Source: Enterococcus_K sp051713825 (GTDB lineage: Bacteria; Bacillota; Bacilli; Lactobacillales; Enterococcaceae). Taken from it: a DNA stretch of 64,000 bases. Position 1 is the stretch's first letter. Each line of letters starts with the position of its first letter. The notes beneath the pieces were generated by a model. It was not told where the DNA came from and searched no databases. It saw only the letters and a program-made list of their open reading frames with translations. A program made the translations under genes and the position numbers. The stretch covers positions 620,001 to 684,000 of the forward strand of contig NZ_JBIOQR010000001.1 in the NCBI RefSeq assembly GCF_051713825.1, written 5' to 3'. Positions 1 through 7,902 of this stretch are shown here, piece by piece.

Positions 1-399
1 AAAGACGGCGTGCTAAGTGACGTAGAAAAAGCGACAGGGACGCCTCTGGCAGGCGCAGAGTTTACCATTTACCAAGAGGGGAAAGCGCTAGGAACAGCTG
101 TCACCGATAGTAAAGGCTTCTTAACGTTTGACTTCTTCTTTAGAGGAACGTATACGCTGATTGAAACGAAAGCGCCAGATGGCTATGAATTAGTGAAACA
201 TCCGATTGAGGTGGAAATTTCAGAAGGAAACGAGACCATTCTATTGTATCAAGAAGATGAGCCACTAACGAAGCTTCCTTATACAGGTGGAAATGGGCCC
301 GTTCGCCTGTTTCTTCTTACCTCTGCGAGCCTCTTCCTGATAGGGTTAATAGGAATTGCCTGGTACTATCGAACACCAAAACAGAAAGGAGAACGGTAA
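1..399 (+). CDS. LPXTG-anchored pilin or adhesin, C-terminal part only
   Basis: The reading frame is open from base 1, so the gene begins outside the window and only about 132 codons remain. What is visible is one Cna-B/SpaA-type beta-sandwich repeat (GTPLAGAEFTIYQEG at its start) that ends in a clear E-box (YTLIETKAPDGYEL), the glutamate that supports isopeptide bonds in pilin domains. It is followed by the sortase signal LPYTG, a hydrophobic segment (VRLFLLTSASLFLIGLIGIAW) and a basic tail. It would be anchored to the wall or joined into a pilus by sortase. The next pilin gene starts 1 base after its stop, so the two are co-transcribed. Whether it is the tip or the basal subunit cannot be told from this fragment. 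Confidence 0.85.
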   Translation, partial: KDGVLSDVEKATGTPLAGAEFTIYQEGKALGTAVTDSKGFLTFDFFFRGTYTLIETKAPDGYELVKHPIEVEISEGNETILLYQEDEPLTKLPYTGGNGPVRLFLLTSASLFLIGLIGIAWYYRTPKQKGER

Positions 400-400
400 T

Positions 401-1063
401 ATGAAAACGTATGGATTTTCAGTGTTGATGCTTGTTTCTCTTGTTTTTCTTTTGGTGGGGAATCCGGTCATGGCTTATGGGGCAGAGAATGACTCGTATG
501 CCATTTCTATCCAGAAATATAAATTAGATGAATCGACTGCGTTGCCGGAAGATTTTCCACACGATGGATCGAAAGCAACAAAGGTTTTGGATGCGAAAGG
601 AAACGCCCTTGCCCCTCTTGCGGGGATTCACTATGAAATTGTCCGAGTGACCCCCGTATCTGAGGGGAGCGGATTTCAAGTAGTTGAAGGGGTAGAGGCC
701 TTTGCCACAACCATTGTGACCGATCAATCAGGTTTGGCAAGAATCGATGGTCTGGTGCAAGGGATGTACCGTGTGACGGAAAAAAATGCCAATACCTTAA
801 AGAACGTGATGGAGCCAGTGATTTTAGAACTTCCTCTGCCGCAACCTGATGGGAAGGCGGCACTTTCAGAAGTCTACCTCTATCCAAAGTCAAGTATCGT
901 TTCGAAAACAAACGAGCCAACCCCCTCTAAGAGTAAGGAGCGACTGCCACAAACCAGTGGCAATATCGGAAACTATCATCCGTTTGTTTATGTGAGTCTG
1001 GTCATTTTACTTATGGGTGGTCTAGGATTTTTGTCGATGAAACAAAAAAAATCTACTCAGTAA
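401..1063 (+). CDS. Small pilin with YPK pilin motif and LPQTS sorting signal
   Basis: 220 residues starting at ATG 401, preceded by AAAGGAG. A longer in-frame start at 356 lies inside the previous gene and lacks a ribosome site. Residues 1-28 are a signal peptide (hydrophobic core, VMAYGA cleavage region). Residues 32-160 form one pilin-type beta domain. EVYLYPK, with Lys163, resembles the pilin motif whose lysine links backbone subunits. LPQTS (182-186) is followed by a hydrophobic segment and KQKK. The fifth motif residue is Ser rather than the usual Gly. Backbone pilins normally have several domains and more than 400 residues, so this is a minimal single-domain version. The canonical E-box is degenerate (YRVTEKNA). 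It sits directly before the sortase gene, as expected for a class C substrate. Confidence 0.8.
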   Translation: MKTYGFSVLMLVSLVFLLVGNPVMAYGAENDSYAISIQKYKLDESTALPEDFPHDGSKATKVLDAKGNALAPLAGIHYEIVRVTPVSEGSGFQVVEGVEAFATTIVTDQSGLARIDGLVQGMYRVTEKNANTLKNVMEPVILELPLPQPDGKAALSEVYLYPKSSIVSKTNEPTPSKSKERLPQTSGNIGNYHPFVYVSLVILLMGGLGFLSMKQKKSTQ

Positions 1064-1150
1064 ACAAAAGAGGAAACAAAATAAAATGACTTCACACACG
1101 AACATGATCGTTTGTTTCTGATGTTTATGAAGAGTTTAGGAGATCTGGAA

Positions 1151-1167
1151 ATAACTAGTATAGTTAT
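1151..1167. promoter_or_regulatory. Palindrome upstream of the sortase gene
   Basis: A perfect 7-bp inverted repeat, ATAACTA and TAGTTAT around a 3-base centre, lies in the 168-bp gap between the small pilin and the double sortase, 65 bases before the chosen start. It is the size of a dimeric regulator's operator. No T-run follows, so it is unlikely to be a terminator. The function is inferred only from symmetry and position. Confidence 0.3.
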
Positions 1168-1231
1168 GATTCAGACTCCTTCTCTTTCTTTCCTTGAATA
1201 GAAAATCTTGAAAAAAGAGGGGGATGTGCGT

Positions 1232-2986
1232 GTGGGAAAGAAACCGAAAAAGGCAAAAAAGCACTCCTTTCTGATGATTTTTGCTTGTTTGATGATTTTT
1301 GCTGGTACGTTGATTTTACTGTATCCGATTGTTGGGAATTACTTGGCGAATCGGGAACGAAGTGAAGCCGTCTCGCAATACGATGATACGTTAAAGAAAA
1401 TGAGTCAAGAAGAACGAGACGCACAACTGGTTCTGGCAGAGAAATACAATGACTACATTTATAAAAAGCAACAAGGGGAATCCGTTGAGCCCATTGTGTA
1501 TCGCTCTGTCGCAAGTGAAGGGGCGGTTATGGGTACGTTGGATATTCCAGCCTTAGACATTCAATCGCTGCCCTTTTATCATGGGACGTCCTATAAAACC
1601 TTGGATAAAGGCTTGGGGCATTTTGAACCTTCCTCCATTCCAGTAGGTGGTATAAATACGCGTTCAGTGATTACCGGTCATAGCGGGGTGAAAAACCAGG
1701 TATTGTTTACCGATGTAAAAAATTTGGTAGAAGGAGACATTTTCTTTGTCAATATTCTAGGCAAGCGTCTAGCGTATGAAATTGATTCGTTTGAAGAAGT
1801 GCTGCCTAGTGAAGTGGACAAAGTAAAAGTTATTTCTGGAAAAGATACGGTGACCTTACTTACCTGTACACCGCCTGGAATTAATACGTACCGCTTATTG
1901 GTGACCGGGCATCGAATTCCGTATGAAGAAGCCTTGAATAAAAAAGTGACAAAACGAAATCTATGGAGTTATCAAACCGTTGTGCTCTTGACGTTAGCAC
2001 TCAACCTTCTGTTCTTCTTGATTTTAATGGGTATCTATCGGTATCAGGTCAAACGATTCCGTTCCAAAGATCCCCTCATTTCCCAAAAGGGACGCAAGCG
2101 ATTAAAACAATTGTTTTTTGTCACCAAATGTTTATTTGTGGCTTTGTTTCTCTCGATGGTGACGATTCTGGGAATCGCGATTTATGGGTATGCTCATATG
2201 CAGGAAGAAACGGACATGCCGCTGATTAATATCGGACAACAAGAAGAAATCAGTGAGTATAATTTAGATAAAATCAGTCAAGCCAATTATGAAGAAAAAC
2301 AAATTGCTAGTGTGAATGTGTCTAATTATGCGGAGGCAAAAACGGTATTTCAACAAACCACTAATAACTGGGGCATAGGAAAACTGGTGATTCCTAAGGT
2401 ATCCATTGATTTACCCATTCTTGCCGGATTAGCGAATGAAAATTTGTTGACGGGTGCCGCTACTTATCGAAAAAACCAACAGTTAGGCAAAGGGAACTAT
2501 GTGTTGTTAGCCCATAATATTTTTGACAAAGATGTTCTTCTCCATCGGATTCAAGACTTATCTGAAGGGGATAGTATTTATACAACGGATTTTAAAGATA
2601 TATATACCTATAAGGTGACGATTAATAAAGTCATTGAAGAGACAGAAGTCGCCTATGTAGAAAATGAACTGTCAGGAACTGCGGCACTTCTCACGCTTCT
2701 TCGATGTGAAGGCGATATAGGGACGATTTATCGTCGCGTGGTTCAAGGAGAATTAAGTAGTATTCAACCTTTAAAAACGGCTGATAAAGAAGCAATAAAG
2801 GCGTTGGGACTCCTTCAAACAAACCAGAAAATTACGGGAGAATTAGTCAAAAAAAATCCCATTCGTTCCTTTGAAAAAAAGAGTATGATGTTGTCGGCAA
2901 AAATTATCTCTGAACCTATGCAGACCATTGTCCCACTGTTTCTTTTGTTTTTGATGCCGATTTTGTTTTTGAATGTTATTCGATAA
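1232..2986 (+). CDS. Tandem double sortase: class C-like plus class A-like domain
   Basis: 584 residues from GTG 1232, which has AGAGGGGG 8 bases upstream. The TTG at 1208 has no ribosome site. TM1 is about 13-35. The first sortase domain runs about 85-235 and has the class C pattern LPFYHGTS, TGHSG (His150), TLLTC (Cys212) and Arg221. It is followed by TM2 (247-269), a short basic cytoplasmic stretch, and TM3 (295-319). The second domain is about 380-510 and class A-like, with NYVLLAHN (His428), TLLRC (Cys492) and an Arg at 501/502, then a C-terminal TM (557-582). Both domains would face outside, linked by a membrane hairpin, and both His-Cys-Arg triads look intact. Class C sortases polymerise pilins and class A sortases anchor them, so one chain may do both. 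The usual Asp-Pro-aromatic lid is replaced by VEPI. The neighbouring pilins fit this role. Confidence 0.9.
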   Translation: MGKKPKKAKKHSFLMIFACLMIFAGTLILLYPIVGNYLANRERSEAVSQYDDTLKKMSQEERDAQLVLAEKYNDYIYKKQQGESVEPIVYRSVASEGAVMGTLDIPALDIQSLPFYHGTSYKTLDKGLGHFEPSSIPVGGINTRSVITGHSGVKNQVLFTDVKNLVEGDIFFVNILGKRLAYEIDSFEEVLPSEVDKVKVISGKDTVTLLTCTPPGINTYRLLVTGHRIPYEEALNKKVTKRNLWSYQTVVLLTLALNLLFFLILMGIYRYQVKRFRSKDPLISQKGRKRLKQLFFVTKCLFVALFLSMVTILGIAIYGYAHMQEETDMPLINIGQQEEISEYNLDKISQANYEEKQIASVNVSNYAEAKTVFQQTTNNWGIGKLVIPKVSIDLPILAGLANENLLTGAATYRKNQQLGKGNYVLLAHNIFDKDVLLHRIQDLSEGDSIYTTDFKDIYTYKVTINKVIEETEVAYVENELSGTAALLTLLRCEGDIGTIYRRVVQGELSSIQPLKTADKEAIKALGLLQTNQKITGELVKKNPIRSFEKKSMMLSAKIISEPMQTIVPLFLLFLMPILFLNVIR

Positions 2987-3057
2987 AACTATTTTTTAGA
3001 GTAGCTGTTTTTAGAGTATGAATGCTTTTTTAAGGAAGAAAAGGAGCTGAAGAAGAG

Positions 3058-3597
3058 ATGGCTGCCTACCTGCCAACGACTGAACAGAAGAAAAAGAGAA
3101 AAATACATGAGTCTTTATGGTTTTGGAAATTTTTGAGTTTCTGTTTGTTTCTCCTATTAATCGGTTGTTTTTTTCGACAAGCAGTCGACCGTCTCTATAC
3201 TCTTCATCCAGTAATAGGGACGTCAATGACTCCCTCAATTAAACAAGGAAGCCAAGTACTTATTTCTAAAAAAGCCAAACCTATACGCTATTCTATCATT
3301 TCATTTTCAGTTAATGGAGAGAAAACGAAGTATATTAAACGCGTTGTCGGTATTCCAGGGGATACCTTTTTTATAGAAGGAACTCGTTTGGTATTGGATC
3401 TAGATGGGACAGGAAACTTCCAAAGTACGTATAGTGTGGATATTTCCGAAACACAGGCCAAAGAATGGAAACAGTTAAGGAAGATTCCAGAAGATGCCTA
3501 TTTTGTTTTAGGAGATAATCTATCTGTTTCAAAGGATAGTCGTATGTTTGGTTGGGTAAAAGCATCTGATATTGAAGGGACCGTTCTATTCAAGTAA
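3058..3597 (+). CDS. lepB: Type I signal peptidase in the pilus locus
   Basis: 179 residues. There is a basic N-terminus, one TM helix (about 22-38), then the S26 signal peptidase boxes: GTSMTPS with catalytic Ser56, YIKRVVGIPGD with catalytic Lys94, and GDNLSVSKDSR near the end. It releases mature exported proteins by cutting signal peptides on the outer face of the membrane. The gene lies 71 bases after the double sortase and 39 bases before the next gene, so it probably belongs to the pilus operon. Dedicated signal peptidase homologues are known in streptococcal pilus loci. There the homologue can lack the catalytic dyad, but here the Ser-Lys pair is present, which points to an active peptidase. 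Confidence 0.85.
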   Translation: MAAYLPTTEQKKKRKIHESLWFWKFLSFCLFLLLIGCFFRQAVDRLYTLHPVIGTSMTPSIKQGSQVLISKKAKPIRYSIISFSVNGEKTKYIKRVVGIPGDTFFIEGTRLVLDLDGTGNFQSTYSVDISETQAKEWKQLRKIPEDAYFVLGDNLSVSKDSRMFGWVKASDIEGTVLFK

Positions 3598-3636
3598 AAG
3601 AGTACCTAAAAAATAAAAAAGAGAGTAGGTAGGAAC

Positions 3637-4374
3637 ATGAGTGGTATGTTTCCTTGGGTTATTGGTATTTTTCTTATTGTATTATCTGGGAGTTTAGGGT
3701 ATCGAGAATACATCAAGTATCAATTAAAACAACTAGAGATGGAAAAATTTTCGTCTACATCAATGAAAAAAAAAGTACTTTTTATCAGGCGAAGAGAACA
3801 GGAAAAACATGTCTATAGTTTATTGAATTGGGGAGTAGGGATAACTATCATTTTATTTTATCTGTTCTATTTTTTACTAATGCTTCAACAGAAAAATGTG
3901 GCACTTACCCATCAATTGATTCAAGTAACTGAAGAAGTAAGAACGTTAAAAACAGAACAAAAACAATTTATTCAACAGTTTCCCCTAAGTAAGTATCCAG
4001 ATAAGGGCATAGAAATCCCAATGGAAGAATGGGAAGCTATGGCAACAGAAAAGGATACTCGAGAAATTCAGGGGAAATTAGAACAATACTTGGCACACAG
4101 CCTTGCACCTTACCTTGGTCTCTCAACAGTCATCATAACAGTAGATTCCTCCACTAAGCAAAGTAAGCTGTCGATTCAAATTGAAGAAAGAAAGGGTTTA
4201 GATATGAAAGAAACAACTAAAAAAATAGTCAAAGATTTTTCAAAAATCAATGGCTTAATGACTATTAAATTTCAGACAGTGTCTTCAATAGACGGGGCCT
4301 CCCAACAAAAAAATAATTGGATCTATTCGAGAAAAGAAGGGGAAGACTTCAGTTTACTTACAGATAAAACGTAA
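3637..4374 (+). CDS. Unrecognised two-TM membrane protein downstream of lepB
   Basis: 245 residues, start ATG 3637 with a purine-rich GAGAGTAGGTAGG upstream. TM helices lie near residues 5-21 and 66-88 with a basic loop between them. From about 90 to 115 there is a short coiled-coil stretch rich in Leu, Glu and Lys, then an extracytoplasmic or cytoplasmic region of about 130 residues with alternating beta-like segments. I do not recognise the family. It follows lepB by 39 bases and precedes the next gene by 22 bases, so the three are probably co-transcribed. A role as an accessory of pilus assembly is inferred from position only. An N-in/C-out topology would not fit two helices, so both ends are probably on the same side. 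Confidence 0.6.
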   Translation: MSGMFPWVIGIFLIVLSGSLGYREYIKYQLKQLEMEKFSSTSMKKKVLFIRRREQEKHVYSLLNWGVGITIILFYLFYFLLMLQQKNVALTHQLIQVTEEVRTLKTEQKQFIQQFPLSKYPDKGIEIPMEEWEAMATEKDTREIQGKLEQYLAHSLAPYLGLSTVIITVDSSTKQSKLSIQIEERKGLDMKETTKKIVKDFSKINGLMTIKFQTVSSIDGASQQKNNWIYSRKEGEDFSLLTDKT

Positions 4375-4396
4375 CTTGTGAAAGGAAGGAACTGAT

Positions 4397-4849
4397 ATGA
4401 GCGAAAGAAAGGATAGCTGGTTTTTTACCAAGAGTATTATAGAAGAAATTTATCAATCTCCTAGTGAATCTTTTCCCCCTAAAAAAAAGAGAGGGAGAAA
4501 GAAAACTCTCAATGAAGCTACTAAAGCAAGTCAAAATACTAAAGGTTCTACGTTGAATTCAGAGAGAAAAAAACGGAAAACTTTTATGCGCGAGGATAAA
4601 AAAGTAAGAGAGATAAGGAGGCTGAGAGAAAATTATCAAAAATTGAAAAATGAGACAAACCTAGAGATTAGAAAATTAAAGAAGAGAAATCATGAATGTG
4701 AAAGACAGAAAAGCCAACTTTCAGAGGAGTTAAAACAAGTAAATAAGTTGTATACAAAGTTACATGACACCCTATCTGTTCTAAATTTTAATTTAGAAAA
4801 AACAGAGAAAGTTCAAAAACGAATAATCAATCTCCTTAATCAGGGCTAA
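4397..4849 (+). CDS. Unrecognised basic coiled-coil protein
   Basis: 150 residues with no signal peptide or TM segment. Residues 25-70 are extremely basic (PPKKKRGRKK and repeated Lys/Arg runs resembling AT-hook stretches). Residues 75-145 form a long coiled coil rich in Leu, Glu and Lys (heptad-like KLKNETNLEIRKLKKR region). ATG 4397 has AAAGGAAGGAAC upstream. It is the last gene of the apparent pilus-associated operon. Nucleic acid binding or a cytoplasmic scaffold are both possible, and neither is shown. The strongly lysine-rich composition differs from its neighbours. Confidence 0.55.
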   Translation: MSERKDSWFFTKSIIEEIYQSPSESFPPKKKRGRKKTLNEATKASQNTKGSTLNSERKKRKTFMREDKKVREIRRLRENYQKLKNETNLEIRKLKKRNHECERQKSQLSEELKQVNKLYTKLHDTLSVLNFNLEKTEKVQKRIINLLNQG

Positions 4850-5080
4850 TGTAAGAATAAACGAAAGAAACAAAGCCGCCTAATTGCTGTTGCGAGTCAA
4901 ACAATTTTTGTACGGGGTCATTTTGAGTTTTTAAATAATCTGTTGGCTTGTTTGAAGTATTAAGAAAGACTAGGAAAAAATGATTGCTGAAAAAAAGAAC
5001 AGAAAGAGTTGCCCCCTTTTTATGGAAAGATAGAACATGGGAATAAGAAACGTGAAGGAACGAAAAAGGAGAGGATAAAA

Positions 5081-5656
5081 ATGTCTTTAAAATCGGATCG
5101 GCACCAATTAATAAAAAGTGGATTTCGAGTTGTTGAACAGGTAGGGTTTAATGGATTAACAGCACGCGCGGTAGCAAGAGAAGGAAGTATCTCCACACAA
5201 CCTATCTATGTCGTATTTCATGATATGTCAGAGTTACGAGAGGGTGTCATCGACTATATTTTTTCTCTAATTGAAACACAATACTTTAAACAAAATCATC
5301 AATTAATCGAATTTGCACAGAATTTTATTCATTTTGTCGAGGAATCACCGAGCTTATTTCAGGCTCTTTTTTTAGAACAAGCAGAGATTCGAACCTATTC
5401 AGAAGCTTATTTTCAGACGTTATTGAAAGAAAGCCTTGAACATGAAGAAAACGTGCAGATAACAGACGATGGTAGTCAATATGTTCTTTCAAGGATTATT
5501 GGTATGATGCTAGGTCTGCTTGAAACTAAAGAGATTACTAAAAAAAACATTCTTTTGGATGTATTGGTTGAGAAGACGATTCTCTTTGATTTTTACCTCT
5601 TTGAATCGTGTTATAAGAAAAGCGCAAATTTCAAGTGCAAGTTAGCCACTTATTGA
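5081..5656 (+). CDS. TetR/AcrR family transcriptional regulator
   Basis: 191 residues from ATG 5081, with AAAGGAGAGG about 8 bases upstream. A longer frame to 5009 lacks a ribosome site. Residues 8-55 form a TetR-type helix-turn-helix (GFNGLTARAVAREGSIST followed by YVVFHDMSELREGVIDYI). The rest is the usual all-helical ligand-binding domain, with no recognisable ligand signature. The C-terminal tail (KSANFKCKLATY) is next to the large inverted repeat at 5690 and an IS element, so the 3' end could have been altered by insertion. It stands alone, with no obvious divergent partner. Its target is unknown, although the pilus locus just upstream is a candidate by position. Confidence 0.8.
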   Translation: MSLKSDRHQLIKSGFRVVEQVGFNGLTARAVAREGSISTQPIYVVFHDMSELREGVIDYIFSLIETQYFKQNHQLIEFAQNFIHFVEESPSLFQALFLEQAEIRTYSEAYFQTLLKESLEHEENVQITDDGSQYVLSRIIGMMLGLLETKEITKKNILLDVLVEKTILFDFYLFESCYKKSANFKCKLATY

Positions 5657-5689
5657 AATTTCCTCATTATTTAATTTTTCGTCGTACAA

Positions 5690-5817
5690 GTACAAGCTTG
5701 ACAATGAGCTAAGGCATGGTAACTGCACCTAGCAGTGTTGGGCAAAAATTCTGAGTGTAGACCGAAGAATCGCCCAACCATATTCATGCCCTAGGAGGCT
5801 CATTGTCAAGCTTGTAC
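5690..5817. repeat. Large nested inverted repeat (128 bp)
   Basis: A perfect 20-bp inverted repeat (5690-5709 against 5798-5817) encloses further nested complementarity: GGCATG pairing with CATGCC, GTTGGGC (5737-5743) with GCCCAAC (5772-5778), ATTCT with AGAAT in the innermost loop, and a side hairpin CTGC/GCAG. The whole 128 bases can therefore fold into one branched hairpin. There is no T-run at the end. It lies between the TetR gene and the IS4 element (5657-5996 holds no gene). It could be a structured RNA, a target for hairpin-seeking insertion sequences, or a small non-autonomous element. Confidence 0.7.
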
Positions 5818-5837
5818 GGCGCTCAGACATCTAAAGT

Positions 5838-7239
5838 CACTAGTGTTGCGCAAATATAGTCAGAATAATCTGAAAACTATCTTTCGCTGAAATTTTAAAA
5901 AAAGTCGAATGCTTACGCAAGGGATGACTTTTTTCCAGAAAATTTTGGTCGTATTTAACTGAATCCTAAAAGCGTCGACAACGTATTTAGTCAAAATCAC
6001 CCGGGTCTGTGGCGCTCTAACCAGATTTCTGCAGGCTCAAAACGTAGATAATGAAATGAGCGCTTTAACTGGAAAAGTGTCGCTACCGAATTCAATTCGA
6101 TCTTTACCAAATAGGTTAACAGCGTCGCGATAAGGGTGAGAATCACTTGATTAATTGCACCTTGTTCGCTTCGTGAGTAAAGTTGCTTGATTGCCAGATT
6201 CTGTTTTAAATGTTTGAAAAACAGCTCAATTTGCCAACGTGCTTGATACATGTCGGCGACTTCATTTGGCGAAATATCAAAACGATTGGTAACGATTCGC
6301 AAGAGACGTTGACCTTTCGTCAAAACGGTCACAAGACGAAATCGTTCGGTGACGTGATTGTTTCCGCCGCCTAAAATGACGTGTTGATCACTGATAAGTT
6401 GACCGTCTGTTGTTTTTGGATTCACGAGTTCAATTTGTTCTAAGACTGTAATCGTCGTATTGGATTTTGTTCGTGTCACAAAGAAATAACCGTCATTGTG
6501 CAGGCGATCCAGCAGTTTGTAATCAAAATAGCCGCGATCCACAACATAGGTCGCTTCTGTTTTGTCCACTAAACATTCGAAATGATTCCGGTCATGTTCT
6601 TCGGCATTAGTAATCGTAAAATGTTCTGGGTATTGATTGGTTTTGTCCAGATAACAGAGGTTCAAATGAAGCTTGATACCTGCTTTAGTTTTCCGAAAAT
6701 TTGCCCATGGAAACCGCGTCTTATTCAACGGGATCGTGGTTGAATCAACAAGTTGAAGGCTAGTTGTTTTTGAACTTGGTCGTTCTTTTGCCACTTTCTG
6801 AGCCAACTGCGCAAAGATCTCCATTAGAACTTCTTGACTGATTTCAGGAATTTTACGAGAAAGTGAACTGTAGCACAGCGAATCTATGCCTATTTCTTGG
6901 CGAAGACTTCGATCCATAAAGGATCTGTCCATTTCGCGAAAGCTTGGAAGCTCTTCATAAACGGCATGTAACCGAACTTTAATTGTGGTCGTGAAGTCCA
7001 GTTTTTTACTGTAAGAATTAAATTGTTGCATCCAATTTTTGGCTTCTTCCGATAAATTATTCAAATTTATTGAAGAAAACCATTTCTGAAATGAAGTTTT
7101 TGAGTTATACTTATCCATGTTGAAGTCCTTTTTATTGGTCTTGGATAAGTCATCCAAGAGTAGTATAAAGGATTTTTTTTTGTCTGGATAGCTTTATATC
7201 AAGTTTTAGATAGGTTGAGGAGTCTTTGCAACACTAGTG
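5838..7239 (-). mobile_element. IS4-family insertion sequence
   Basis: The outermost matching ends are CACTAGTGTTGC at 5838-5849 and its complement GCAACACTAGTG at 7228-7239, enclosing one transposase on the minus strand. CACTAGTG is itself a palindrome, so it could be the outermost part of the inverted repeat or an 8-bp target duplication. The sequence alone cannot separate these. The element sits next to the 128-bp hairpin, in a zone rich in other IS remnants. Confidence 0.7.
5997..7118 (-). CDS. IS4-family DDE transposase
   Basis: 373 residues from ATG 7118, chosen because AAAGGAC lies 7 bases upstream. An in-frame extension to 7157 is possible. The three IS4 catalytic blocks are visible: LQLVDSTTIPL (first Asp), TYVVDRGYFDY (second Asp), and the YREK-like region MYQARWQIELFFKHLKQNL (Glu). 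The length and unbroken frame suggest an active enzyme. It cuts and pastes the element by a DDE mechanism. It is the only gene of the element and ends about 159 bases inside the left terminus. Confidence 0.9.
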   Translation of the reverse strand: MDKYNSKTSFQKWFSSINLNNLSEEAKNWMQQFNSYSKKLDFTTTIKVRLHAVYEELPSFREMDRSFMDRSLRQEIGIDSLCYSSLSRKIPEISQEVLMEIFAQLAQKVAKERPSSKTTSLQLVDSTTIPLNKTRFPWANFRKTKAGIKLHLNLCYLDKTNQYPEHFTITNAEEHDRNHFECLVDKTEATYVVDRGYFDYKLLDRLHNDGYFFVTRTKSNTTITVLEQIELVNPKTTDGQLISDQHVILGGGNNHVTERFRLVTVLTKGQRLLRIVTNRFDISPNEVADMYQARWQIELFFKHLKQNLAIKQLYSRSEQGAINQVILTLIATLLTYLVKIELNSVATLFQLKRSFHYLRFEPAEIWLERHRPG

Positions 7240-7384
7240 TTCAATTAATAGACAAAAATTTAGAAGTATCAACCAGTTCTCACGAAACCTTTGAAACCAA
7301 TGCCACTTAGTTATTGCAAACGCTCTTTCACCAAGTCGCTTCCTATACACAACTTGCAGTTTTTCTACAAAAGATGCACACAGA

Positions 7385-7650
7385 AAGCAGTTATTGTCAA
7401 CAGTGGAAAGTAAAAGCTGATGGTTCGATTTGATTTCTTTAAATATACGCCTATGGTGATGCGTTTGATACCGCAACATTATACCTGCAAAAATTGTCAA
7501 ACTCATTGGGCAGTTCAAAGTTATTTTGTATGGCCAAACCATTCAATCGCTACTCATGCAATTTCTAAAATAATCATCTGGTTCTCTTAAAAAAGTGTCG
7601 CTCACTTTTATCGCAAAGTATTGCCTAGTTTCACTGACTACCATTATTCG
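7385..7650 (+). pseudogene. Decayed ISL3-family transposase fragment
   Basis: Read on the plus strand in pieces, the sequence gives RLIPQHYTCKNCQTHWAVQS, then NHSIATHAISK, then after a stop and a frame change SLTFIAKYCLVSLTTIIR. This matches the N-terminal zinc-finger and helix-turn-helix layout of ISL3 transposases (RLxxQRYxCKxCxxxFxAxT, then the HTH). No catalytic region follows, and stops interrupt every frame, so it is a relic. The remaining gap 7240-7902 shows no other gene. Near 7827 there is a GAGGTTGGGA sequence like the ends of the large repeats described elsewhere in this window. Confidence 0.5.
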
Positions 7651-7902
7651 TCCTCGGATTCTATCTCTTCAATTCATTAAAAATACTTTGCCCAAGCTAT
7701 TAATATCAGTCTTTATTGATAAAAGCCCAAAATATAGATTTTCCTATATCAACTTTTCTTGGCTGTTTCAGTTTGCATGGAAAAGAGTAAAAAAAATATT
7801 TGGGAACCCTACATTTTAAAAGAGAGGTTGGGATCATTCTTTGATTGAGTAACTCGCTTTGTTTACTCTAACTACACAGTGAGTGTTGGTTAGGCCTAAA
7901 AG

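Noticed and set aside
507..920. 137-codon minus-strand frame inside the small pilin gene
   Set aside because: It lies fully inside a well-supported pilin gene, has no ribosome site and no sensible protein features.
1208..1231. TTG 1208 as start of the double sortase
   Set aside because: No ribosome binding sequence before it, whereas AGAGGGGG is correctly spaced before GTG 1232.
5737..5778. GTTGGGC and GCCCAAC considered as integron attC core sites
   Set aside because: The order is opposite to attC (which begins with RYYYAAC and ends with GTTRRRY), and there is no integron integrase.
7234..7542. 102-codon minus-strand frame near the IS4 element
   Set aside because: The plus strand of the same DNA carries recognisable ISL3 transposase fragments, so this is a shadow frame.
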